Of a DNA stretch of 64,000 bases, positions 7,704-16,085 are shown piece by piece (position 1 is the stretch's first letter; each line of letters opens with the position of its first letter). Source of the stretch: an uncultured Oscillospiraceae bacterium (lineage in GTDB: Bacteria > Bacillota > Clostridia > Oscillospirales > Acutalibacteraceae); assembly GCA_958366985.1 (NCBI GenBank), contig CATXDC010000007.1:1-64000 (forward strand). Direction: 5' to 3'. Both the position numbers and the translations under genes were made by a program. The notes below the pieces were generated by a model that had not been told where the DNA came from, searched no databases, and worked only from the letters and a program-made list of their open reading frames with translations.

Positions 7704-9789
7704 TCTGATTTTACGGAACAGTAAGCGCAGCCGAAAGGAAAACGGGTTGTTTTTCAGTTCGCTGGTCATTTCCATTGTAGCTTTTTATATCATCCTTTCT
7801 ATTTCCAATCAGGATGTTATGCGCTTCCTGCAGGAAATGGAAAGCGACGCGGTCAATAAATTGCTGCTCCTGATTCCGGTCTTCTATGTGATGACTCTGG
7901 GTATCCTGTTTTTTCTGGTCTACTTTGCCTGCAAATATCAGCTACAGCGGCGCAGGCATGAGTTTGGTGTTTATCTGATGATGGGCATGCGCAGAAGCAA
8001 GCTCTTTTCTATGCTTTTGGCGGAAGATCTGGTGAGCAGCGTTTTGGCCCTGCTGATAGGACTGCCGGTATCGGTTCTGCTCTCGGAAATAATCAGTCTC
8101 GTCACAGCTAAAATGGTTGGTATGGGGATTATTGGACACCGTTTTACTCTTTCTCTGTCGGCCATTGGCCTGACTGTTATCGGCTTTCTGGCAATCAAGC
8201 TGGTTGCGTTTCTGATCCTGAGCGGAAATATCAGCCGTCAAGAGATTGGTACTCTTCTAGCCAACTCGTCGCACCAAGAGAAAAAGCAGAAGTCATCTGC
8301 ATTTTATGGCCTCTTTGCCTTTTGGGGAATCGTTATGCTGGGCGCTGCCTATGCCATGGCGATTCAAGGGATCGCATGGCAGACGGCTCCGATGATGATG
8401 CTTACATTGGCGCTCGGATTTTTTGGAACAATCCTTCTTTTTTACGGCATGCGGGCATTCATCGCTCTGCTGGTGAAAACGGGAAAATCCAAAAGAAAAC
8501 TCTATGTATTCAATTTCCGGCAAATTCAGGAGAACGTCATCCAACAGTCTACCTCTTTGGCCGTCGGCTCCCTGCTAATTTTAACGGCTCTGTGCTGCTT
8601 TGGTGCGGGCATTGGCATCGCCACCACAGGCAGCCAGTTAAATACGCATGTGCTGGATTATACTTTCGAGTGGAATAGCACGGAAGACGAAACGAATCCG
8701 GATCAAATTTTCACAAATGTGCAGTCTGCGCTAAACGACGCCGGACTGGACGATAAGTTTTCCTCACTGTTTCAGATGAGGCTGGGGCATATTGCCGCTG
8801 CAGACGAACCGGAAAATGTTTTTATCATGGACGCTGTGATGGATTTGCTACGCAGAATGCCCTCTTCGAAAGACCGCGACATTTTATTGAATAACCTCGG
8901 TTATGCGGATTATCCCTATATAATCTGTCTGTCCGATTACAATAAAATGCTGGAGCTGTCCGGCAAGCCCACCTTAACCCTTGCTTCTAACGAAGCCGCT
9001 GTCTATCAGGATATGGAGCGTTCAAACACTGAAAGAGTTGACATGATGAATACGGTCCTTGCCGAACGGCCCGAAACAGAATTGAACGGCTCCCCTCTTT
9101 ATCTGACCGGCAAAGTTCAAACTACCGATGTGGTAACGGACCGTTCTATTTCCCTTAGCTTTGCTCTGATTTTACCTGATGAACAGTTTTTCTATTATAC
9201 GCAGGGACAGTATAATGTCTACGTGAACGGCATTTTAAATACAGACGTGGTCAACGGTGCCGGACTGATGAACGCCTATTCAGCAATCAATGAACAATTA
9301 GACGCCCTTAATGTCAAGGGAGGCAGCCTGGAATATGAAAGCTATCTTCAAAACATGGGCAGACAGCTTTTTTATATGGTGGCCGCCAGTTATATCACCA
9401 GCTATCTTGCCATTATCTTCCTAGTGGTGGCTAACACAATCATAGGCGTTCAGTTCCTGATGAACCAGCAGCGAACCGGACGCAGATACCAAACACTGGT
9501 ACGGCTCGGAGCCACATATAAAACGCTGTGCCGTTCAGCTCGAAAGCAGATCAATTGGTTTATGGGGCTTCCCGTTTTTGTCGCCGCTGTCAGCAGCCTG
9601 TTCGGAGTCAGAGCACTGCTCGCCGGCGTTCTCTCCGTGGAAGCACAGGCCGCCCAAAAAGAAATACTCGTGATTTCCGTCATTGTTATTTTGCTGCTCT
9701 GTGTGGTAGAATATATTTATATGAGCGTAATCAAGCGTTCCAGCGACCGTTATCTGCTGACGCTGATGCAGCCGCAGAGAGAGGAATAA
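7693..9789 (+). CDS. bceB: BceB-type ABC transporter permease (FtsX-like)
   Basis: Large permease of 698 residues with the family layout: about ten membrane helices and one large extracellular domain (roughly residues 320-560) between helices 7 and 8, with FtsX-like segments at both ends. The start is set at ATG 7693 because GGAGG lies 11 bases upstream; a GTG at 7681 would overlap the ribosome binding site. The extracellular domain usually decides which peptide antibiotic is recognised, so the inducer cannot be read from here. Translationally coupled to bceA and 19 bases upstream of the response regulator. Confidence 0.9.
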   Translation: MFSNLILRNSKRSRKENGLFFSSLVISIVAFYIILSISNQDVMRFLQEMESDAVNKLLLLIPVFYVMTLGILFFLVYFACKYQLQRRRHEFGVYLMMGMRRSKLFSMLLAEDLVSSVLALLIGLPVSVLLSEIISLVTAKMVGMGIIGHRFTLSLSAIGLTVIGFLAIKLVAFLILSGNISRQEIGTLLANSSHQEKKQKSSAFYGLFAFWGIVMLGAAYAMAIQGIAWQTAPMMMLTLALGFFGTILLFYGMRAFIALLVKTGKSKRKLYVFNFRQIQENVIQQSTSLAVGSLLILTALCCFGAGIGIATTGSQLNTHVLDYTFEWNSTEDETNPDQIFTNVQSALNDAGLDDKFSSLFQMRLGHIAAADEPENVFIMDAVMDLLRRMPSSKDRDILLNNLGYADYPYIICLSDYNKMLELSGKPTLTLASNEAAVYQDMERSNTERVDMMNTVLAERPETELNGSPLYLTGKVQTTDVVTDRSISLSFALILPDEQFFYYTQGQYNVYVNGILNTDVVNGAGLMNAYSAINEQLDALNVKGGSLEYESYLQNMGRQLFYMVAASYITSYLAIIFLVVANTIIGVQFLMNQQRTGRRYQTLVRLGATYKTLCRSARKQINWFMGLPVFVAAVSSLFGVRALLAGVLSVEAQAAQKEILVISVIVILLLCVVEYIYMSVIKRSSDRYLLTLMQPQREE

Positions 9790-9808
9790 AACAGAAGGGA
9801 GGGCTGTT

Positions 9809-10480
9809 ATGAAAAAAATCGCAGTTGTGGAAGATGAAGCCTATATGCGGGAAGAACTTTGCAGTATGCTTAAAAAGGCGGGGTATGAAACCGTGGAAAT
9901 AACCGCGTTTGAAACCGCTGTGAAGGATCTGATAGCCCTCCTTCCTGATCTTGTACTTTTAGATTTGAATCTTCCCGAAATCAGTGGGTTTCAAATTTGC
10001 CAGGCGTTAAAACAGAAAACCCCGTTTCCTGTACTTGTATTGACTTCCAGGGATCAGGTACAGGATGAAATTCAGGCACTCCGTTTGGGTGCGGACGAAT
10101 ACCTGACAAAACCTTGCCGCAAAGAGCGGCTCCTTGTACGGATAAATAACATTCTCAAACGATATGAGGGACGTCCCAACCTTCTTGAAGGACAGGATTT
10201 CCTGCTGGACCGGGGTACCTATACGCTTTACATTCACAATACCTCGGTAGTCCTTCCCCAAAACCAGGGAAAACTGCTGGAAGCGCTTCTTGCAGGAGAA
10301 CTGCTGTCTGCGGCAGAACTGTGTGAGATTCTTTGGGGAACAAATGAATTTATTGATGAAAACGCCCTGCAAGTAAATCTTTCCCGGTTGAAAAAGACCA
10401 TGGCAGCGTTAGATATGAAACAAAAAATCGTGGCTGTCCGTGGAGTAGGGTACCGATTGGAAAGGCAGGAAAAGGGATGA
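9809..10480 (+). CDS. bceR: BceR-like OmpR-family response regulator
   Basis: Two-domain regulator of 223 residues. The receiver domain has acidic VEDE at the N-terminus, the phosphoacceptor Asp52 in VLLDLNLPE, the conserved Thr in VLTSRD and Lys in YLTKPC. The C-terminal winged helix (about 130-220) ends with the OmpR-type VRGVGYRLE. GGGAGG lies six bases before the ATG. Its stop overlaps the kinase start (ATGA). It should activate the bceAB promoter at 6861-6901 when phosphorylated. Confidence 0.92.
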   Translation: MKKIAVVEDEAYMREELCSMLKKAGYETVEITAFETAVKDLIALLPDLVLLDLNLPEISGFQICQALKQKTPFPVLVLTSRDQVQDEIQALRLGADEYLTKPCRKERLLVRINNILKRYEGRPNLLEGQDFLLDRGTYTLYIHNTSVVLPQNQGKLLEALLAGELLSAAELCEILWGTNEFIDENALQVNLSRLKKTMAALDMKQKIVAVRGVGYRLERQEKG

Positions 10481-11481
10481 ATCGATTTGTCCAGACGGTA
10501 AAACGATATGCTCCCTGGCTATTTATAGTGCTGGCCACGAACCTGTTTGCCGCGCTGCTTCTTTGGCTTTCCGATACCCGAGCATTTTGGGCTCTGGTTG
10601 GTACGCTTTCATTATGGAGCCTGATTCTTTTCGCGTCCGTGCTGATGTACGCCCATCGAAAGGAACGAAAAAGGCGGGAGTTGTTTTCGGCGTTCCTAAC
10701 GAATCCGGATGTAATCCATGAGAAACGCCTGCTTCGGGAAATCAGCGAACAGGAAGCGGAACAGATTCGGCTTCTGGCTTTTGTATTACGGGAGCACCAG
10801 TTGGCCCTGTGCAACCTTACAGAAGCGCTCCATAATTACGAAGAATATGTAGAAAACTGGGCCCATGAGGCCAAAACTCCCCTGTCCCTGCTCACAATGA
10901 TTTTAGATAATCGAATAGACGAGCTGCCATCGGATCTCCACACGAAATTAGATTATGTACGCAGTCAAATTCAGGAAGATATTGAACAGATACTCTATTA
11001 TGCCAGATTAAAAAGCAGCACCAAAGATTATCGGTTTGAGGAAGTATCGCTTCAGGATTCCCTGGAAAAAATTTTGGCAGACTATGCCCCGCTTCTCGAA
11101 GAAAAAAAGTTTAGCATTCAAAATGAATTAGGAACCGAAACTGTTTTTACAGACCGCAGGGGTCTTCAGTTTATGTTGGGGCAAATCATTAGCAATGTTA
11201 TAAAATATAGCGCCGATACTCCAAAGCTTATTATCTCGTTGGACCGCACGGAGAAGGGGACGGTTCTTTCCTTCACAGACAACGGCATTGGCGTTCAAGA
11301 TTACGATCTCCCCTACATCTTCCAAAAAGGATTTACCGGTAACTCTGCCAACAGCAGAAATAAAGCCACCGGCATGGGACTATATTTGACTAAAAAAATG
11401 GCGGATGACCTTAGTCTGAAGCTGGAGGCAGCGTCCGAATATAACAAATATTTCAGAATATCCATACATTTTCCGAGATGA
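10477..11481 (+). CDS. bceS: BceS-like intramembrane-sensing histidine kinase
   Basis: Sensor kinase of 334 residues. Two membrane helices (about 14-32 and 38-58) are joined by only a few residues, so there is no extracellular sensor, as in BceS kinases that sense through the BceAB transporter. The H-box is ENWAHEAKTPLSLL with His130. The ATPase domain has N-box IISNVIKYS, G1 DNGIGV and G2 GMGLYL. It ends 154 bases before the convergent AhpF-like gene. The full order ABC-ABC-RR-HK makes this a self-contained resistance module. Confidence 0.92.
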   Translation: MNRFVQTVKRYAPWLFIVLATNLFAALLLWLSDTRAFWALVGTLSLWSLILFASVLMYAHRKERKRRELFSAFLTNPDVIHEKRLLREISEQEAEQIRLLAFVLREHQLALCNLTEALHNYEEYVENWAHEAKTPLSLLTMILDNRIDELPSDLHTKLDYVRSQIQEDIEQILYYARLKSSTKDYRFEEVSLQDSLEKILADYAPLLEEKKFSIQNELGTETVFTDRRGLQFMLGQIISNVIKYSADTPKLIISLDRTEKGTVLSFTDNGIGVQDYDLPYIFQKGFTGNSANSRNKATGMGLYLTKKMADDLSLKLEAASEYNKYFRISIHFPR

Positions 11482-11589
11482 CAGGCATACATTATTTCTT
11501 TGAAAAGGTAAATCCACAAGAACAAAAATATATTCAAAACCTTCTGTTGTTGGTTCTTCCAGTTGCGTTAAAGATTTCATTTGTAAAAG

Positions 11590-11621
11590 CCCCCATCCGC
11601 ACGTTAACGTGTGGATGGGGG
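11590..11621 (-). terminator. Terminator of the ahpC operon
   Basis: 14-bp stem with a TTAA loop (CCCCCATCCGCACG / CGTGTGGATGGGGG, one G-U pair). The minus strand continues CTTTTAC, so it best serves the ahpC operon arriving from the right. It may also stop bceS transcripts. Confidence 0.65.
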
Positions 11622-11635
11622 GTTCATACTGGTCG

Positions 11636-13261
11636 TTATTTGCCTAACAGTTCCAAAAGCTGTGAGACATTTTTCTTCCCGAAAGAAACGGTTTCCCCGT
11701 CGTCAATCACCAGGCAAGGTACGCTCATTACTTTATACCGCTCTTTCAGATCTGCAAAATGGTTCAGGTCGTATACCTCGGCCGTTACACCGGGATTTTC
11801 TGCGGCGATCCGCTGGGCCGCCGTCACCAACTCCGGGCACATGGTACAGGAAAGAGAGACCAGGATCTTCATATGCGCCGGTTTCAGGGATTGTATGCCG
11901 CGGAGGATTTCCGCATCCAAAGTTTGTCCTGGTCCAGCCGCGTTATAAAGCCCCAGCACAAAGGAGGTAAACTCGTGCCCGCCGGGTACCCCGTGGAAAG
12001 CAAGCCCCGTCCATGAGCCATCCTCCTTGCATACCCGCACGCAGGGACGGTCTTCCAGCGCTTCACTGCTCATTTCCATCGAGAGCTTATCCGTCAGCGC
12101 GCAAAGCTCATCCATATATCCCTTCAGTTCCGCAGACAAGGGCGTATCGTCCAAGTAAAGCTTCAGCTTCAGTGGGGAAGCCATTTTTTGAAATACCGCC
12201 TCCAGTTGGGACAGCATATCCGGAGTGAACAGCCCATCCGTCTGCCGGCTGCTTTTCGGAGCTGCCGGCGTTTCTTTGGATATGGTCGTAGGCTGTACGG
12301 GATATAGGCCGGTCTTTTTCTGCAGAGCCGCAGCATACCGTTCCAGTTCAGTCGCCGCCAGCGCCCCGTCTCCTACCGCCGTTACGACTTGGCGCAGGGG
12401 TTTGATGCATACATCCCCGGCGGCATACAAGCCTTCGCAGGTGGTTTTCTGGTTTCGGTCGGTTACAACATACCCCTGAGCATCACAGTCCGCCAGGCCT
12501 TTCACCAGGTCAGTTGCAGGCTCGTAACCTGCAAACACGAATACGCCAAAGGGATCGCCATCTGCAGCTCTATATTCTGTAACTTCCCCTGTTTCTGTAT
12601 TTCGATACCGCAGGAAGCTGAGGCCGTCCTTTCCGGATACCTCTTCCACCTGCGCATGGGTGACCACGGTGATCTTCTCGTGATGAAGCGCCGGTTCAGC
12701 GACGGCCGGGGCACAGGTAAACCCATCCTCGCGAATAAGGATGGTCACATGGCGGGCATATTTGGTTAAAAATACGCTTTCCTCTGCGGCCGCAAAACCG
12801 CCTCCAACCACAAATACCTCTTTTCCTGTAAAAAATTCTCCATCGCAGGTGGCGCAGTAAGCGACGCCCCTCCCCTTAAACTCTGCCTCCCCGGCAAAGC
12901 CCACGCTGCGGGGATGGGCGCCGGTCGCAAGCAACACACCAAAGCTGTGTAGCTCGCCCCGGCTGGTCTGAACCGTCTTTACATCGCCATCCATGGCAAG
13001 GCCGGTAACCTCAGCCAGCAGAAATTCTGCGCCAAAGTTTTGGGCCTGCCTGCGCATGGTTTCGGTGAGAACCTTTCCGGAAGTACGCTCTACGCCCGGG
13101 AAGTTCACCACTTCATCCGTAATGGTAATCTGCCCGCCGAAATGCTCTTTTTCAACCACAACGACACGATATCTTGCACGGGCCAGATATAGAGCAGCCG
13201 TCAATCCAGCCGGTCCGCCGCCGATCACTACGACGTCATAGAGTTCTTTCATATCCTTCAT
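11636..13261 (-). CDS. AhpF-like thioredoxin reductase with C-terminal thioredoxin-fold domain
   Basis: Predicted FAD- and NAD(P)H-dependent disulfide reductase of 541 residues that recycles the peroxiredoxin encoded upstream. The N-terminal part is thioredoxin-reductase-like: GGGPAGLTAAL (14-24), redox pair AYCATCDG (Cys136/Cys139), second dinucleotide motif VGGGFAAAEE and C-terminal FAD motif YAAGDVC. After a linker (about 310-345) comes a tandem thioredoxin-like region with CTMC (Cys472/Cys475) and cis-Pro segment VMSVPCL. In classical AhpF this redoxin region is N-terminal; here the order is swapped. It starts 3 bases after the ahpC stop. Confidence 0.88.
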   Translation of the reverse strand: MKDMKELYDVVVIGGGPAGLTAALYLARARYRVVVVEKEHFGGQITITDEVVNFPGVERTSGKVLTETMRRQAQNFGAEFLLAEVTGLAMDGDVKTVQTSRGELHSFGVLLATGAHPRSVGFAGEAEFKGRGVAYCATCDGEFFTGKEVFVVGGGFAAAEESVFLTKYARHVTILIREDGFTCAPAVAEPALHHEKITVVTHAQVEEVSGKDGLSFLRYRNTETGEVTEYRAADGDPFGVFVFAGYEPATDLVKGLADCDAQGYVVTDRNQKTTCEGLYAAGDVCIKPLRQVVTAVGDGALAATELERYAAALQKKTGLYPVQPTTISKETPAAPKSSRQTDGLFTPDMLSQLEAVFQKMASPLKLKLYLDDTPLSAELKGYMDELCALTDKLSMEMSSEALEDRPCVRVCKEDGSWTGLAFHGVPGGHEFTSFVLGLYNAAGPGQTLDAEILRGIQSLKPAHMKILVSLSCTMCPELVTAAQRIAAENPGVTAEVYDLNHFADLKERYKVMSVPCLVIDDGETVSFGKKNVSQLLELLGK

Positions 13262-13264
13262 ATC

Positions 13265-13828
13265 TTACAGTTGGCCTACAAGATCAAGGCTCGGCTTCAA
13301 AGTCTCCGCACCGGGCTGCCATTTGGCCGGGCACACCTCATCTCCATGCTCATGGACGAACTGGCATGCCTGCAGCTTGCGCAGCAACTCATCGGCGTTG
13401 CGTCCTACGTTTCCGGAATTGACTTCATAAGCCACGATTTTCCCCTCGGGATTTACGATAAAGGTACCGCGTTCTGCTACGCCGTCTGCCTCGATATATA
13501 CTTCAAAATCCTTAGACAGTACATGGGTGGGATCCGCCAGCATGGGATAGCCGATCTTTTTGATCCGGTCAGATGCGTCATGCCACGCCTTGTGGACAAA
13601 GTGCGTGTCACAGGAAACGGAATACACCTCGCAGCCAGCCGCCTGGAAATCCGCATACTTATTCGCCAAATCCTCCAGCTCTGTGGGGCAAACAAAGGTA
13701 AAGTCTGCCGGATAGAAGAAAAACACAGCCCACTTCCCCAACACATCTGCTTTAGAGACGGCTTTAAAGGTTCCTTTGTGATAGGCTTGTACGGTAAATT
13801 CTCCGATTTCTTTATTGATGAGAGACAT
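13265..13828 (-). CDS. ahpC: Alkyl hydroperoxide reductase C (2-Cys peroxiredoxin)
   Basis: Reduces hydrogen peroxide, organic peroxides and peroxynitrite. The 187 residues carry the peroxidatic Cys47 in DFTFVCPTE, the resolving Cys166 in GDEVCPAKW, and the usual Ahp/Prx1 length and C-terminal tail. AAGGAGG precedes the ATG. First gene of a two-gene operon with the AhpF-like reductase. The promoter has a strong -35/-10 and a large palindrome across the -10 region, so repression lifted by peroxide or metal status is likely. Confidence 0.95.
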   Translation of the reverse strand: MSLINKEIGEFTVQAYHKGTFKAVSKADVLGKWAVFFFYPADFTFVCPTELEDLANKYADFQAAGCEVYSVSCDTHFVHKAWHDASDRIKKIGYPMLADPTHVLSKDFEVYIEADGVAERGTFIVNPEGKIVAYEVNSGNVGRNADELLRKLQACQFVHEHGDEVCPAKWQPGAETLKPSLDLVGQL

Positions 13829-13841
13829 GGATATTCCTCCT

Positions 13842-13907
13842 TAATTATTTTTAGTTAGCTATAACTAACCAAAAATAATTATACGAGTTTTTCTTCTATT
13901 TTGTCAA
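13842..13907 (-). promoter_or_regulatory. ahpC promoter with 40-bp palindromic operator
   Basis: Minus-strand TTGACA (13902-13907), 18-bp spacer and TATAAT (13878-13883). A palindrome spans 13842-13881: 17-bp arms with one mismatch around a 6-base centre. Its core GTTAGCTATAACTAAC (13854-13869) is nearly identical to the site before the transporter operon (5896-5911). The arms cover the -10 box and reach the ribosome binding site, consistent with a repressor operator. Confidence 0.8.
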
Positions 13908-14006
13908 GAGGGAAAGTGAGAGCGGAATATGATATCTTTTACCTTTGCTAAAAAAGCTTGTACGAATATCCGTCTGAAAAATCATATAGTCCACAGAACC
14001 ACCGCC

Positions 14007-14207
14007 TCACATTTTATTTTTCAGGATATCCCCAAAGTCACAGTTCAAAGCATTGCAGATTCTAACCAGTAAATCTGTATTGACATTTTCATTTCGTCCA
14101 AGTTTTGCAATAGAGGACCAACTGATGCCAGGCATTTCTATTAAGTCTTTCTTCCGAAGCTGACAATCAATTAGTAATTTCCAGAGCTTATTAAAGCATA
14201 CGGCCAT
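14007..14207 (-). CDS. Small XRE-family helix-turn-helix regulator
   Basis: A 66-residue Cro/CI-type DNA-binding protein made almost entirely of the HTH domain (LRKKDLIEMPGIS, SSIAKLGRNENVN, LVRICNALNCDFGDIL). Such short proteins are common regulators on conjugative elements. GAGG lies nine bases before the ATG. It is flanked by the ahpC promoter region and the signal peptidase gene; an inverted repeat 76-94 bases upstream of its start (14283-14301) may be its operator. Target genes unknown. Confidence 0.8.
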   Translation of the reverse strand: MAVCFNKLWKLLIDCQLRKKDLIEMPGISWSSIAKLGRNENVNTDLLVRICNALNCDFGDILKNKM

Positions 14208-14282
14208 CTTCCTGTACCTCTTCCAATAATATTTTCATTGATATGATAACATTAAACTCTACAATCATCAATTTATTATATC

Positions 14283-14301
14283 TCATAAATATATATTATG
14301 A
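14283..14301. promoter_or_regulatory. Inverted repeat upstream of the XRE gene
   Basis: TCATAA-N7-TTATGA (14283-14288 / 14296-14301) in a very AT-rich 110-base gap between the signal peptidase and XRE genes. It is a candidate regulator binding site; short AT-rich repeats also arise by chance. Confidence 0.35.
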
Positions 14302-14318
14302 TTAAAAAGGAAAGTTTG

Positions 14319-14762
14319 TTATCCAGAAATCATAACTGCATAGATACAGTCCTTTGATATAAAAGGATCTTCCCAATACCGACTGTCAATCGAAACCGCC
14401 GTGTTATCCCCCAGCATGAAATAGCTGTCTTTCGGAACATCCAGCACCCGGGTGGCATTCTCAGTTCCCACATTCACAGAGGCTGTGTGCGTTTGGTCTT
14501 CCAGATAGACTGTATCGCCGGGAATCGCCGCAATGCGCTTCACCAAGCAAGTTCCGTTTCTCTCAAAGATAACAATATCACCTCGTTGCAGTTCCCCATA
14601 AAGGCGGTTCCCAACAATCAGACTGTCTGTAGGTATGGTAGGTTCCATGGAAGCGGAAGGCACATATCCAAGGAATAACACAAACCGGAAAAGAAGAAAT
14701 ACACCCAAGCCACACAGGAGGGGAATGCTCAGGAATCGTATCGTCTTTTTCATCATCTTCAT
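14319..14762 (-). CDS. lepB: Signal peptidase I
   Basis: Membrane-anchored serine protease that removes signal peptides. The 147 residues have one N-terminal membrane helix (about 8-31), the catalytic Ser38 in PSASMEPT, the general-base Lys75 in CLVKRIAAIPGD and the family box GDNTAVSIDSRYW. It is shorter than housekeeping enzymes, typical of element-borne copies. GGAGG is nine bases before the ATG. Because the element encodes a large signal-peptide-bearing adhesin, a lipoprotein and other exported proteins, a dedicated peptidase for element-encoded surface proteins is plausible but not shown. Confidence 0.9.
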   Translation of the reverse strand: MKMMKKTIRFLSIPLLCGLGVFLLFRFVLFLGYVPSASMEPTIPTDSLIVGNRLYGELQRGDIVIFERNGTCLVKRIAAIPGDTVYLEDQTHTASVNVGTENATRVLDVPKDSYFMLGDNTAVSIDSRYWEDPFISKDCIYAVMISG

Positions 14763-14776
14763 CTCGTATATCCTCC

Positions 14777-14977
14777 TCAGTGCATATGATCAGCAATGTA
14801 ATCTTTAACAGAACCATCGTCAAATGTGACTTCCAGCATAAACGGGTGCTTCCATATAGAATACTGCTTGATGCGCACAGAAACCACCTGCAGATGGCTT
14901 CTCTCACAAGCTAAGGCTTTTTCTTCCGTAGGATATTCCCTGTTGCACCGTTCGCAGCGATAAAATGGAATCGGCAT
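14777..14977 (-). CDS. Small zinc-ribbon-like protein, function unknown
   Basis: 66 residues starting MPIPFYRCERCNREYP. The paired cysteines in CERCNREY and the following CERSH suggest a metal-binding knuckle like that of small DNA- or protein-binding ribbons. ATG 14977 is chosen because AGGAGG lies nine bases upstream; an upstream in-frame ATG lacks a site. It is the last gene of a minus-strand run, directly before the signal peptidase. I do not recognise a named family. Confidence 0.6.
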   Translation of the reverse strand: MPIPFYRCERCNREYPTEEKALACERSHLQVVSVRIKQYSIWKHPFMLEVTFDDGSVKDYIADHMH

Positions 14978-15011
14978 GATCTTCGACCTCCTTGGCATAA
15001 ACAAAAAAAGC

Positions 15012-15036
15012 GGCGCCCTCCAAAAAGGAAGGCGCC
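15012..15036 (-). terminator. Terminator after the sigma-like gene
   Basis: Stem GGCGCC-TCC with loop TTTTT, one mismatch, followed on the minus strand by GCTTTTTTT. It lies 11 bases past the sigma-like gene stop and upstream of the zinc-ribbon gene. Confidence 0.75.
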
Positions 15037-15046
15037 AAATTTATCT

Positions 15047-15592
15047 TCATAAAGTTGTATTCTTCAGTTCCGTGAGCTCTGGATTGGATTTTAAGTATTT
15101 TCGTGCTTTTGATATCCATGCGGTAACATTGTTCGCACTGGTTTCCATTTGCTCACCGATTTCACGGCTGGTATACCCATCAGCCATCATCCGGAGTGCC
15201 CGAATGCCTTTCGCAATGATACCTTCCGTTTGGCTTTCCGCTGTATCCAGCAGGTTTTGCAGCTCTATACTGTCTTCAAAGACATCTTCTCCATACCTTG
15301 CTGGAAATTCCATGACTTCCGGATCCGTCGGCAGTTCCTCTGCGGAACGCCGGGATGCGTAGATGAGGGCATTGCATATCTCATGCCAAATCAACCGATA
15401 AGCGTATGTAGAAAAGCAGCCGCCCTTGTCAGTTGCCGCAGCCTTGCATAGGCCGATACAGCCAATTTGAAAAATATCATCATAGGCATAGATCCCCAGC
15501 TGGTTTGGGCTATGAACCTTATCCTTGATGACTTTTCCCACCAGACCCATATTGTCTGTGACCAGCTGACTCTGCTTCTGGGTTAGTTTCAT
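15047..15592 (-). CDS. Sigma-70-like transcription factor of the conjugative element
   Basis: 181 residues. The N-terminal half resembles sigma region 2 (MGLVGKVIKDKV, YDDIFQIGCIGLCKAA, FSTYAYRLIWHEI); the C-terminal half carries a region-4-like helix-turn-helix (GYTSREIGEQMETSANNV, ISKARKYL). No anti-sigma gene is adjacent. Its ATG overlaps the stop of the DUF3268 gene, so the two are co-translated. It may direct polymerase to transfer or cargo genes. It could instead be a non-sigma regulator using the same folds. Confidence 0.75.
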   Translation of the reverse strand: MKLTQKQSQLVTDNMGLVGKVIKDKVHSPNQLGIYAYDDIFQIGCIGLCKAAATDKGGCFSTYAYRLIWHEICNALIYASRRSAEELPTDPEVMEFPARYGEDVFEDSIELQNLLDTAESQTEGIIAKGIRALRMMADGYTSREIGEQMETSANNVTAWISKARKYLKSNPELTELKNTTL

Positions 15593-16053
15593 GAAGCTGC
15601 TGCACCTCCCTGAAAGGCCGGCGTGACGCAGCAGCTATGCCGAATCCGATTTTTCAGCAGCTTCTGACTGGCTGCAATCACCTGCTTACAGTAATATTCA
15701 CCCAGATATCCTATATGTGCCTGAGAGAGGGGAACCTGCAGGAAATCCGCCAGCCAAAGATAGGCGTCCTGTTTGCTCATCATCCCGCTACGGTAGAGCT
15801 GATCGAAATACCGATGTGCCTCATTGCGCAGAGCGCGCAGTTCCCGATTGGCCGGCGTTCCTACCGGTACGGATGTGCCGGGATGGGTCCTCACATAGGT
15901 GTCACACTGAGGATAATCCTTGCAGACATAAAGCATGGTGTTTTTGGGATTTTCATGATAAATACCATCCGCACTGCGCAGAATCAGGGGTTTACCACAA
16001 TAAGGACAGCGCATACCGGATGGGTTGATTCCTTTCTTCTTTTTTCGTTTCAT
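15589..16053 (-). CDS. DUF3268-type zinc-finger protein
   Basis: 154 residues with a zinc knuckle MRCPYCGKPL and a second pair in YVCKDYPQCDTYV, matching the DUF3268 family found on phages and conjugative elements. The C-terminal part is helical (LRALRNEAHRYFDQLYR). GGAGG lies nine bases before the ATG. It overlaps the sigma-like gene by 4 bases. Function unknown; nucleic-acid binding is likely from the fold. Confidence 0.75.
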   Translation of the reverse strand: MKRKKKKGINPSGMRCPYCGKPLILRSADGIYHENPKNTMLYVCKDYPQCDTYVRTHPGTSVPVGTPANRELRALRNEAHRYFDQLYRSGMMSKQDAYLWLADFLQVPLSQAHIGYLGEYYCKQVIAASQKLLKNRIRHSCCVTPAFQGGAAAS

Positions 16054-16085
16054 TCAGTTTCACCTCCGCCTGTAAAATATAAAAA

